Part shown: positions 56,609 to 64,000 of the stretch, piece after piece | Layout of the letters: each line of letters starts with the position of its first letter | Position numbering within the stretch: the stretch's first letter is position 1 | NCBI RefSeq assembly: GCF_022811685.1 | Contig: NZ_CP094532.1 | Span: 1,451,501-1,515,500 of the forward strand | Direction: 5' to 3' | Source: Chryseobacterium suipulveris | Lineage (GTDB): Bacteria; Bacteroidota; Bacteroidia; Flavobacteriales; Weeksellaceae | DNA: 64,000 nt | Made by a program: the position numbers and the translations under genes | Notes under the pieces: model-generated | What the model saw: the letters and a program-made list of their open reading frames with translations, nothing else | What the model was told of the DNA's origin: nothing | Database searches by the model: none

Positions 56609-57454
56609 TTATTCGAAAACTTCCATTCGCTCCCCGTCAAAACTGGCGAAAACCATTTTAGGATGTGAATCCTGGTGAAAAACATTTCCATTTCTGTCAA
56701 CGCCGATTGCACCTGCAAAACCGTCGATTTCCTTTAACTCAGAAAAAGTTTTTTCAAATGAGTTTTCAATCGACATTCCGTCAGTAACTCGGGTGACAAT
56801 TTTCGTGGCGGTCGCGTTGCTCACAATATCTTCACCGACTCCGGTGCAACTTACTGCGCAAAACGAATTGGCATAATTTCCTGCAACCGTCGCCGAATCC
56901 GAAATTCTGCCGACAATCTCGAAACCTTTTCCACCAGTGGATGTCGCTGCTGCGAGTTTTCCGTCTTTGTCGAGGGCAACACAACCAACAGTGCCTTTTC
57001 CGCCGTTTTTCAGTTTTTCTTCATATTCTTTTCTTCGTTGCGGAATTTCGGTAGAAAAGTCCTGGAAACCATTTTCTGTAGCATATACTTTTGCACCGTC
57101 TCCACCGAGAACGCGGTCGTCTTCCTTCATTAATACTTTTGCAACCTCAATGGGATTCTTCACATTTTCTATATTTATAACTCCCGAAAACTTCTGGTTT
57201 TCACCGTTCATCAGCGAAGCACTCATTCTGATTTTACCGTCGCTCTGGATTTGCGAACCGATTCCTGCATTGAATAACGGATCGTCTTCCAACAAAGACA
57301 CTGCAAAAACTACTGTTTCTTCTGCGGAATGGCTTTTCAGAAATTCAAAGGATTTCTTTGCGATTTCTTTCAGAGAATTCTGTTTGGCAACCTTCACTTC
57401 GTGGGTTTGGTCGCTTTCGGAAAAAAATCCGCCGTGGATAAGGAGTCGAAGCAT
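56609..57454 (-). CDS. iaaA: Cytoplasmic isoaspartyl peptidase of the cyanophycin cluster
   Basis: A 281-aa Ntn hydrolase without signal peptide. It has LLIHGGFFSESDQ at the start and the autocleavage Thr in GKGTVGCVALDKDGKLAAAT, then STGGKGFEIVGRISDSATVA. Isoaspartyl peptidases split beta-Asp-Arg dipeptides, the product of cyanophycinase, into aspartate and arginine. The adjacent cphB and cphA make that role very likely. It is shorter than the secreted paralogue at 9.1 kb. Confidence 0.9.
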   Translation of the reverse strand: MLRLLIHGGFFSESDQTHEVKVAKQNSLKEIAKKSFEFLKSHSAEETVVFAVSLLEDDPLFNAGIGSQIQSDGKIRMSASLMNGENQKFSGVINIENVKNPIEVAKVLMKEDDRVLGGDGAKVYATENGFQDFSTEIPQRRKEYEEKLKNGGKGTVGCVALDKDGKLAAATSTGGKGFEIVGRISDSATVAGNYANSFCAVSCTGVGEDIVSNATATKIVTRVTDGMSIENSFEKTFSELKEIDGFAGAIGVDRNGNVFHQDSHPKMVFASFDGERMEVFE

Positions 57455-57461
57455 TACAAAA

Positions 57462-57668
57462 TGTTTAAGGTTTGAGGTTTGAAGTTTGAAGTTTTATGTT
57501 TGTTTCAAGTTTACTCACAATCTTATTTATTATTTTTATTTGAATTCGTGAATGCTTCGCATTTCAAGTTTCAGGTTCTACCTGCGATTCAGCGAAGAGA
57601 AAATTCACTCAAAGAGATTCACCGCGAAGCGAATTCACTTTTAAAATTCATCACGAAGCGAATTCACT
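57462..57668. repeat. Heptamer tract and GCGAAGCGAATTCACT repeats
   Basis: TTTGAGG/TTTGAAG heptamers (57467-57495) are followed by AAATTCACT and GCGAAGCGAATTCACT units at about 57600-57668. No gene is visible between the peptidase and cyanophycinase genes. Confidence 0.6.
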
Positions 57669-57678
57669 GAAAAAAAAA

Positions 57679-58572
57679 TCAGTTCGTCGCTGCAGTATTG
57701 TATTGCGAATTTTTTATGGTGAGGTCTTTCGTTTTCAGGTCAAACAGGTCGTTCTGCGACAATACGTGAACGATGAGATTGTCGATGGAAATCGGTTGTC
57801 CGAGTTCGATATTGGTGAGGTTGGTGTCTTTAATAAAACGTCCATCCACCAAAATTACGAGTCCGGAACCGATCGCGGTCATGGTTTCGTCTTTGATGAA
57901 AAGTCCGGTATCTTCTCCCAAACCGATTCCCAAAGTTCTCGGATTATTAACTACCGCCTGGAAAAGTCTTCCGATTCTTCCACGCTGAACGAAGTGGGTG
58001 TCAACAATTACATTTTCGATAAAGCCCAGTCCTTGCGTAATTTTGATTTCACCTTTCAGTAGTGCCTCGCTGCTCGAACCTTGGTAAATCATATTTTCCG
58101 AAGCGGCGGCAGCTCCAGCCGAAGTTCCTGCATAGATGAAATCCTGCTCCTGATATTTCAGAAGAATCGCGTCGTGAAATCTGGTTCCGCCCAGAATCGA
58201 GGTGAGCCGAAGTTGGTCGCCACCTGTGAACATCACAACATCTGCGGCGTTCGCTCTTGCTACGATCGCGTCGCTGTTTGCCTGCTCACGGTTTTGGATG
58301 TCTAAAATACTGACTTTTTTTGCTCCAAGAAACTCGAATGCCTTTTTATATTCGGGTCCCACAATCTGTGGAATTTGCGATGCGGTCGTGATGATCTCAA
58401 AAACAGAATCTTCTTTTAAACGCGATTCGTTGATGATTTTCCTTAGAATTCCTCTTTCAAAAAAATTGAGGTTTTTTTCAACATTATTGTCGTAATCGGT
58501 TTCCGCGAAACTGCCTTTGTTTACCGCTCCACCGATGATTACTAATTTTCCTGCTGGTCTCATATCCTGCAA
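57679..58572 (-). CDS. cphB: Cyanophycinase
   Basis: A 297-aa serine peptidase of family S51 that degrades cyanophycin to beta-Asp-Arg. The nucleophile is in YAGTSAGAAAASENMIYQG (near residue 150), preceded by VVMFTGGDQLRLTSIL and followed by VDTHFVQRGRIGRL. The family length is normal. It is divergently arranged with cphA and lies in line with the isoaspartyl peptidase gene, completing a degradation route. Confidence 0.95.
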   Translation of the reverse strand: MQDMRPAGKLVIIGGAVNKGSFAETDYDNNVEKNLNFFERGILRKIINESRLKEDSVFEIITTASQIPQIVGPEYKKAFEFLGAKKVSILDIQNREQANSDAIVARANAADVVMFTGGDQLRLTSILGGTRFHDAILLKYQEQDFIYAGTSAGAAAASENMIYQGSSSEALLKGEIKITQGLGFIENVIVDTHFVQRGRIGRLFQAVVNNPRTLGIGLGEDTGLFIKDETMTAIGSGLVILVDGRFIKDTNLTNIELGQPISIDNLIVHVLSQNDLFDLKTKDLTIKNSQYNTAATN

Positions 58573-58685
58573 ATTTAGAAAAATAATTAACTCGCTGTTT
58601 AAATTTAGGGGATAAAATTAACTTTAAGAAAAACCATTGTTTGAATGTTTTGTTTGAATGAATGATGCCGGTTTCAAAATATTTT

Positions 58686-58716
58686 TTCGAATTATTAAGC
58701 ATTTCCATTATCTTTG
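58686..58716 (+). promoter_or_regulatory. Promoter of cphA
   Basis: A perfect TATCTTTG (58709-58716) is preceded at 19 nt by TTCG (58686-58689), one base from TTTG. The expected transcript starts about 40 bases before the cphA start codon. Confidence 0.6.
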
Positions 58717-58761
58717 AAATAAGAAAAGAAATTTTTAGAATTAGAAAACCCGCAATTAAAT

Positions 58762-61389
58762 ATGAAAATCGAAAAAATACAGGTGTTAAGAGGTCCCAAT
58801 ATTTGGAGCATCCGAAGAAAAAAATTAATTCAGATGCGCCTTGACCTCGAAGAAATGGAACATTTGCCAACCAACAAAATACCGGGATTCAGAGAACGGC
58901 TGGAAGCGTTGATTCCATCGTTGATCACTCACCGCTGCTCGGAAGGAGTGGAAGGAGGTTTTTTCCACCGGGTCGAGATGGGAACGTGGATGGGACACGT
59001 TATCGAGCACATCGCACTCGAAATTCAGACTTTGGCGGGAATGGATACCGGTTTCGGAAGAACTCGCGAAACAAAAACTCCCGGAATCTATAACGTGGTT
59101 TTTTCCTATATCGAAGAAAATTGCGGCGTTTATACTGCGGAACAGTCTGTGGAAATTGCCCGATGTATCGCAGACGGAAAGGAATATAATTTGGAAGCGT
59201 GCATTCAGAAGCTTAAGGAAATCCGTGAACGGGAGCGACTCGGTCCTTCCACAGGAAGTATTGTGGAGGAAGCCGTTGCGAGAAATATTCCCTGGATTCG
59301 TTTGGGAAAAAATTCTTTGGTTCAGTTGGGATACGGCGTGAACCAGCAAAGATTTCAGGCGACCATTACAGGAAAAACCAGTTCGATCGCCGTTGATATT
59401 GCCTGCAATAAGGAATTGACAAAAAAAATGCTTGACGACGCTGCGATTCCCGTTCCGACAGGTGATTTGGTCGTGGATGAAGAAGATTTGGAAAGAGTAG
59501 TGCGCAGAATCGGTTATCCCATCGTTCTGAAACCGCTCGACGGAAATCATGGTCGTGGACAAACCATCAATGTCAATGACTGGGAAACTGCCAAAATTGG
59601 ACTTCAACACGCGCAAACCGTTTCCAGAAGAGTGATTGTCGAAAGATATATCACAGGTTTTGATTTCAGGGTTTTAGTCATTAACCACAAAATGGTTGCC
59701 GCTGCACGACGCGTTCCAGCACATGTTGTAGGCGACGGTGAAATGAATATCCAGCAGCTCATCGACAAAGAAAATCTGGATCCGAGGAGAGGTTACGGAC
59801 ACGAAAATGTCTTGACAGAAATCCTCATCGATAAAGATACCAACGAACTTTTACATAAACTGAATTACACCCTCGAAACCGTTCCCTTAAAAGGAGAAAT
59901 GGTTTATTTGAAATCCACAGCAAACCTTTCTACAGGTGGAACTTCCATCGACGTTACCGATATGGTTCACCCCGAAAATGTGACGATGTGTGAAAGAATT
60001 TCGAAAATCATCGGACTCGACGTATGCGGAATCGACATTATGGCAGAAAATCTCACGCAACCATTGAAAGAAAGTGGTGGAGCAATTCTGGAAGTCAATG
60101 CAGCACCAGGTTTCAGAATGCACCTCGCTCCAAGTGAAGGTTTGCCAAGAAATGTCGCCGCGCCGGTTGTCGATATGCTGTATCCGCACGGAAAACCGAC
60201 GAGAATTCCGATCATCGCCGTTACAGGAACGAACGGAAAAACGACGACTACGAGATTAATTGCGCACATCGTAAAAAACAACGGTTTCAGAGTTGGTTTC
60301 ACAACTTCCGACGGGATTTACATTCAGAATACGATGCTGACGAAAGGCGATACAACCGGACCGATTTCCGCGGAATTTATTCTCAAAGATCCCACGGTAG
60401 AATTTGCAGTTTTGGAAACTGCGAGAGGCGGAATTCTTCGTTCTGGACTGGGTTTCAGCTATTGCGACATCGGCGTCTTAACCAATATCAAGGAGGATCA
60501 TTTAGGATTAAGCGATATTCATAATTTGAAGGATTTGACGAGAGTAAAAAGGGTAGTCCTCGATTCTGTGAAAAAAGACGGATGGAGCGTGATGAATGCC
60601 GACGACGAGTTTTCGATGCGTTTGCTGCCTGATATCGATTCCAAAGTTGCGATTTTCAGTTTGGATGAAAACAATGCACACATCAGGAAATTTGCAAAAG
60701 AGGGAAAAATCACCTGCGTTTACGAGGAAGGTTTCATCACCATTAAGAAAGGCGAATGGAAGATCCGGATTGCAAAAGCAATGAATATCCCAATCACGAT
60801 GGAAGCGAAAGCCAAGTTTATGATTTCCAACGTTTTGGCGGCAAGTTTGGCAACTTACCTTTATGGTTTTGAAATTGAGGACATTGCGAATTCACTGCGA
60901 ACATTTATGCCAAGTGCGCAACTCACTCCTGGTCGTCTGAATGTCTTTAAGTTTAAGAATTTCAAAGTGCTGATCGACTTCGCGCACAATCCTGCAGGTT
61001 ACGAAGCCATCGAAGACTACCTTAAAAATGTGGAATCGAGCAAGAAGATCGGAATCATCGCAGGAGTTGGCGACCGTCGCGACGAAGATATTTTCGAGTG
61101 TGGAAAAATCGCAGGCAGAATGTTCGACCACATCATCATCAGAAACGAGAAACATTTGCGCGGAAGGACCGAGGAGGAAATCAATTCCCTGATTATTTCC
61201 GGAATTCAGGATTCAGGCAGAAATGTGACCTACGAAATTATCCCGAAAGAAATCGAGGCACTGAAACACGCGATGAGTATGGCGGAAGAAGGCACCTTTA
61301 TCACAGCGCTTTCCGACGTGGTTTCCAACGCTATCGACTTGGTTCAGGAATACCAAAATAAGGAAATTTTGGAGGAGGGGAAGTTGTAG
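58762..61389 (+). CDS. cphA: Cyanophycin synthetase
   Basis: CphA1 polymerises aspartate and arginine into the storage polymer cyanophycin, using ATP. The 875-aa protein has the N-terminal domain (residues 1-160), an ATP-grasp domain (about 220-480: PIVLKPLDGNHGRGQTINVN, EVNAAPGFRMHLAPSEGL) and a C-terminal Mur-ligase-like domain from about residue 485 with the P-loop VTGTNGKTTTTRLI and the later HNPAGYEAIEDYL motif. All three domains are complete. With cphB and iaaA it forms a nitrogen, carbon and energy store. Confidence 0.96.
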   Translation: MKIEKIQVLRGPNIWSIRRKKLIQMRLDLEEMEHLPTNKIPGFRERLEALIPSLITHRCSEGVEGGFFHRVEMGTWMGHVIEHIALEIQTLAGMDTGFGRTRETKTPGIYNVVFSYIEENCGVYTAEQSVEIARCIADGKEYNLEACIQKLKEIRERERLGPSTGSIVEEAVARNIPWIRLGKNSLVQLGYGVNQQRFQATITGKTSSIAVDIACNKELTKKMLDDAAIPVPTGDLVVDEEDLERVVRRIGYPIVLKPLDGNHGRGQTINVNDWETAKIGLQHAQTVSRRVIVERYITGFDFRVLVINHKMVAAARRVPAHVVGDGEMNIQQLIDKENLDPRRGYGHENVLTEILIDKDTNELLHKLNYTLETVPLKGEMVYLKSTANLSTGGTSIDVTDMVHPENVTMCERISKIIGLDVCGIDIMAENLTQPLKESGGAILEVNAAPGFRMHLAPSEGLPRNVAAPVVDMLYPHGKPTRIPIIAVTGTNGKTTTTRLIAHIVKNNGFRVGFTTSDGIYIQNTMLTKGDTTGPISAEFILKDPTVEFAVLETARGGILRSGLGFSYCDIGVLTNIKEDHLGLSDIHNLKDLTRVKRVVLDSVKKDGWSVMNADDEFSMRLLPDIDSKVAIFSLDENNAHIRKFAKEGKITCVYEEGFITIKKGEWKIRIAKAMNIPITMEAKAKFMISNVLAASLATYLYGFEIEDIANSLRTFMPSAQLTPGRLNVFKFKNFKVLIDFAHNPAGYEAIEDYLKNVESSKKIGIIAGVGDRRDEDIFECGKIAGRMFDHIIIRNEKHLRGRTEEEINSLIISGIQDSGRNVTYEIIPKEIEALKHAMSMAEEGTFITALSDVVSNAIDLVQEYQNKEILEEGKL

Positions 61390-61499
61390 AGATTTGAATA
61401 GTTTTGGGATTTGTTGGAGGTCGGAAAAAAATATCAACCACCCAAATTTCACGTCATTTTCCCTTTTTATTTTCCCAACTTTTTCCCTATTTTTGACGA

Positions 61500-62585
61500 A
61501 TGGAAAATTTCGTGGTTTCAGCAAGAAAATACCGCCCGCAAGAGTTTGACACTGTTGTCGGTCAGTCGCATATTACAGATACGCTGGAACATGCCATAGG
61601 AGAAAACCAACTTGCACAGGCATTACTTTTCTGCGGACCGAGAGGTGTGGGAAAAACCACTTGCGCAAGAATCCTCGCCCGAAAAATCAATGAAAGAGAC
61701 GGATCGACCTCCGAAGATGGTTTTGCCTACAATATTTTCGAGCTAGATGCCGCTTCCAATAATTCCGTTGAAGATATTCGGGAATTGACGGATCAGGTTC
61801 GATTTGCGCCACAAGTTGGGAAGTATAAAATCTATATTATCGACGAGGTGCATATGCTGTCTTCTGCGGCATTCAACGCGTTTCTGAAAACGCTGGAAGA
61901 ACCGCCTGCACACGCAATTTTCATCTTGGCGACTACGGAGAAGCACAAAATTATTCCCACGATTCTTTCGCGTTGCCAGATTTATGATTTCAAAAGGATT
62001 ACGATTGAGGACATTCAGGAGCATCTGAGAAAAATTGCCGATAAAGAAAGCATCAAATACGAAGACGACGCACTTTACCTGATCGCCCAAAAAGCAGACG
62101 GCGCGCTTCGTGACGCACTTTCAATCTTCGACCGACTCTCGACTTTTTCGCAGAAAAATATCACGCTCGAAAAAGCAGCGGAAGTTCTCAACATTCTTGA
62201 TTACGACCAATATCTCAACATAGTCGATTTGGCGCACGAAAACAAAATTCCCGACGCGCTTTTCGCTTTTAATGAAATCGTGAAAAAAGGTTTTGACCCT
62301 CATATTTTTATCGCTGGTTTGGGAAGTCATTTCCGTGATTTAATGATGGCTCAGAATACGCAGACCCTTAGTTTGATCGAGGTCGGTGAAAAGACGAAAG
62401 CCAAATTTTCGGAGCAGGCAAAAAAATGGAGTGCCCAACAATTAATCGACGCGGTTGAGATTTGCAATCACGCAGACATTAATTATAAAAATTCCAAAAA
62501 CCCGCGATTGACGGTAGAAATCGCATTGATGCAGCTCGCTTCCCTAACTGCAAACGGAACCGATTCTAAAAAAAAAAGTTCCTGA
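61500..62585 (+). CDS. dnaX: DNA polymerase III gamma (zero-frame product of dnaX)
   Basis: The clamp-loader ATPase. The Walker A motif is FCGPRGVGKTTCARILARKI near residues 43-62, DEVHML is Walker B, and ATTEKHKIIPTILSRCQ the sensor/SRC motif; domain III follows. The usual zinc-binding cysteines between Walker A and B are absent in this sequence. The zero frame ends TDSKKKSS at a TGA immediately after a run of ten A. A -1 shift there continues into the tau C-terminus. The gene therefore encodes a 361-aa gamma-like product and, if slippage occurs, a tau of about 561 residues. Confidence 0.93.
   Translation: MENFVVSARKYRPQEFDTVVGQSHITDTLEHAIGENQLAQALLFCGPRGVGKTTCARILARKINERDGSTSEDGFAYNIFELDAASNNSVEDIRELTDQVRFAPQVGKYKIYIIDEVHMLSSAAFNAFLKTLEEPPAHAIFILATTEKHKIIPTILSRCQIYDFKRITIEDIQEHLRKIADKESIKYEDDALYLIAQKADGALRDALSIFDRLSTFSQKNITLEKAAEVLNILDYDQYLNIVDLAHENKIPDALFAFNEIVKKGFDPHIFIAGLGSHFRDLMMAQNTQTLSLIEVGEKTKAKFSEQAKKWSAQQLIDAVEICNHADINYKNSKNPRLTVEIALMQLASLTANGTDSKKKSS
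62568..62577 (+). promoter_or_regulatory. Slippery run of ten A in dnaX
   Basis: TCT is followed by ten A and GTTCC. In the zero frame the TGA stop comes after AGT TCC; in the -1 frame the message continues AAG TTC CTG and stays open for 200 codons. Long A runs are known slippage sites in dnaX of other bacteria. Confidence 0.7.
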
Positions 62586-63184
62586 TTTTACCACCGTTTC
62601 CTGATTCGGGAAAAACCATCGTAGAAAATCAAAAACCAGATGCTCAATCGAACGTCGTAACTGTTGATGTTCAGAAACAATCTGAAGTTTCCAAACCTAT
62701 TCAGAAAACTTCCGAACCCATTGCCACAAAGAAAATTCCTTCGAAATTCAGCATTCAGGAGGCACTGAAAAAACCAGTGGAAGAAGAGGAGGAAATCACT
62801 TCTGTGAAGGATGAACTTCCTTCCAACCATTTTACGGAAACTGATCTGCAGGAGGAGTGGACGAAATTTCTGGGTGAACTACAGGAAAAAGACACCATTG
62901 TTTACAACGCGATCAGTTCCTTCAAATTGACGAAAAAAGACGAAAGCACTGTCGAAATCGTTTATCCGTCAGATTCTGCGAGAAGCGAGTTTGAAAAAAT
63001 ACGTGCGGAATTCTTCAACCATTTTATGCGGAAAGTCAATCATTACAATATCGTAGTGGAGTACCGAAACGATGTTTCCCTGAAAAAAGAAATCATTACC
63101 AAGCGAAAGATTTTCGATAAATTTGCCGAGATTAATCCGCTCCTTCGCGAGATGGATGAAATCTTCAAATTTGATCTGAATTAA
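62576..63184 (+). CDS. dnaX: Tau-specific C-terminal part of dnaX, reached by -1 frameshift
   Basis: The frame opens at AAG (62576) and reads KFLILPPFPDSGKTIVENQK, a charged linker, FSIQEALKKPVEEEEEITSV, then a folded-looking end (DLQEEWTKFLGELQEKDTIV through LLREMDEIFKFDLN). The C-terminal domain resembles the tau tail of other flavobacterial DnaX. There is no credible independent start before 62777, and the whole segment is in phase with gamma only after a -1 shift. Confidence 0.75.
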   Translation, partial: KFLILPPFPDSGKTIVENQKPDAQSNVVTVDVQKQSEVSKPIQKTSEPIATKKIPSKFSIQEALKKPVEEEEEITSVKDELPSNHFTETDLQEEWTKFLGELQEKDTIVYNAISSFKLTKKDESTVEIVYPSDSARSEFEKIRAEFFNHFMRKVNHYNIVVEYRNDVSLKKEIITKRKIFDKFAEINPLLREMDEIFKFDLN

Positions 63185-63223
63185 ATTTTACAAGAATCGG
63201 CCGTAGTTTTGGCCATATCATCA

Positions 63224-64000
63224 ATGACATTAAATAGTTTAGAAAATAACTGGATTACGGAATTCCCAAAACCTTTAATTATCGCAGGTCCTTGCAGCGC
63301 AGAAAGTGAAATGCAGATGCTGGAAACCGCGCAGAGAATAAAAGAAAGCAGCGCCGAAGTTTCACTGTTTCGTGCGGGAATTTGGAAGCCGCGAACCAAG
63401 CCGAACGGTTTCGAAGGAGTAGGAGCAATCGGCCTTAAGTGGCTGAAAAAGGTAAAAGACGAATTCGGCTTTAAAACGACGACGGAAGTCGCAAATGCCC
63501 ATCACGTTGCCGCTGCTCTGGACGCAGATGTAGATGTTTTGTGGATTGGCGCACGTTCCACAGTGAATCCATTTACGGTACAGGAAATTGCTGAAGCATT
63601 GAAGGGCACTGAAAAACCTGTTCTTGTTAAAAATCCCGTAAATCCTGATTTGGCATTATGGATCGGCGCACTGGAACGGCTTTTAAGACAGGATGTGAAA
63701 AATCTTGGGGCGATTCACCGAGGGTTTTCGACCTATCAGAAAACCAAATACCGTAACAATCCGAACTGGCAAATCGCACTGGATTTCAGAAACCAGTTTC
63801 CGCATATTCCGATGATTGTGGATCCGTCGCATATTTGCGGCAACAGAAGGGGATTGGCTGGAATCACTCAGGAAGCTTTAAACCTCGGTTACAACGGAGC
63901 GATGATTGAAACGCACTGCAATCCGGACGACGCGTGGAGCGATGCTTCGCAACAGATTACGCCTGAAGTTTTGGCGGAACTGCTCCGAAATCTTCAGATC
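63224..64000 (+). CDS. 3-deoxy-7-phosphoheptulonate synthase, probably fused to chorismate mutase (partial)
   Basis: The window ends within this gene, leaving 259 residues. The sequence IIAGPCSAESEMQMLETAQR, FRAGIWKPRTKPNGFEGVGA and VDPSHICGNRRGLAGI are the motifs of DAHP synthase of the short (I-beta) type, first enzyme of the shikimate pathway. In Bacteroidota this type usually carries a C-terminal chorismate mutase domain, which would lie beyond the window. The start MTLNSLENNW is the first ATG in the frame, 39 bases after the dnaX stop. Confidence 0.9.
   Translation, partial: MTLNSLENNWITEFPKPLIIAGPCSAESEMQMLETAQRIKESSAEVSLFRAGIWKPRTKPNGFEGVGAIGLKWLKKVKDEFGFKTTTEVANAHHVAAALDADVDVLWIGARSTVNPFTVQEIAEALKGTEKPVLVKNPVNPDLALWIGALERLLRQDVKNLGAIHRGFSTYQKTKYRNNPNWQIALDFRNQFPHIPMIVDPSHICGNRRGLAGITQEALNLGYNGAMIETHCNPDDAWSDASQQITPEVLAELLRNLQI

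Overview
The window looks like chromosome of a flavobacterium of the Weeksellaceae (Chryseobacterium/Kaistella type). Pointers are the Bacteroidota promoter box TAnnTTTG in front of several genes, a type II-C CRISPR locus with 47-bp repeats, a fused alpha/beta E1 dehydrogenase, a DAHP synthase of the type usually fused to chorismate mutase, and many intergenic hairpins and short tandem repeats. This is inferred from gene content; no rRNA or tRNA gene was recognised.

Layout. 0-6 kb: carA and carB, separated by a lipoprotein serine hydrolase. 6-16.8 kb: tyrA, an alanine-dehydrogenase-like gene, tsaE, a secreted isoaspartyl peptidase, dnaG, an MntA/HepT pair, clpP, a large catalase and a YciE-like protein. 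16.9-24.6 kb: a corA pseudogene, then a minus-strand cluster of three ATP-grasp proteins, a GCS2 carboxylate-amine ligase, a class I glutamine amidotransferase and an esterase, probably a pathway for an unknown amide-linked small molecule. A four-helix-bundle gene flanked by inverted decamer arrays sits inside it. 24.7-29.9 kb: M17 aminopeptidase, ligA, amtB. 29.9-34.7 kb: a repeat-rich tract with a displaced 3' end of an E1 gene, an esterase lipoprotein, four 207-bp tandem repeats and the intact E1 gene.

34.8-43.7 kb: an HTH gene, a DUF6266 gene and a type II-C CRISPR locus: a minus-strand tracrRNA, cas9, cas1, a cas2 broken by an IS256-like element, and an array of seven repeats and six spacers. 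The array is probably read on the minus strand toward the cas genes, and each repeat carries a promoter-like sequence. Interference could still work; spacer acquisition is probably dead.

43.5-52 kb: a small membrane ORF, a GNAT/nitrilase gene split by one in-frame stop, anmK, lptC, an outer-membrane barrel, a delta'-type clamp-loader gene, a small Cys/Lys-rich secreted protein, an intact corA and a fabH-type gene. 52-53.7 kb is a cluster of decayed genes. 53.8-64 kb: ppdK, a cyanophycin unit (isoaspartyl peptidase, cyanophycinase, cyanophycin synthetase), dnaX with a frameshift at a run of ten A, and the start of a DAHP synthase gene.
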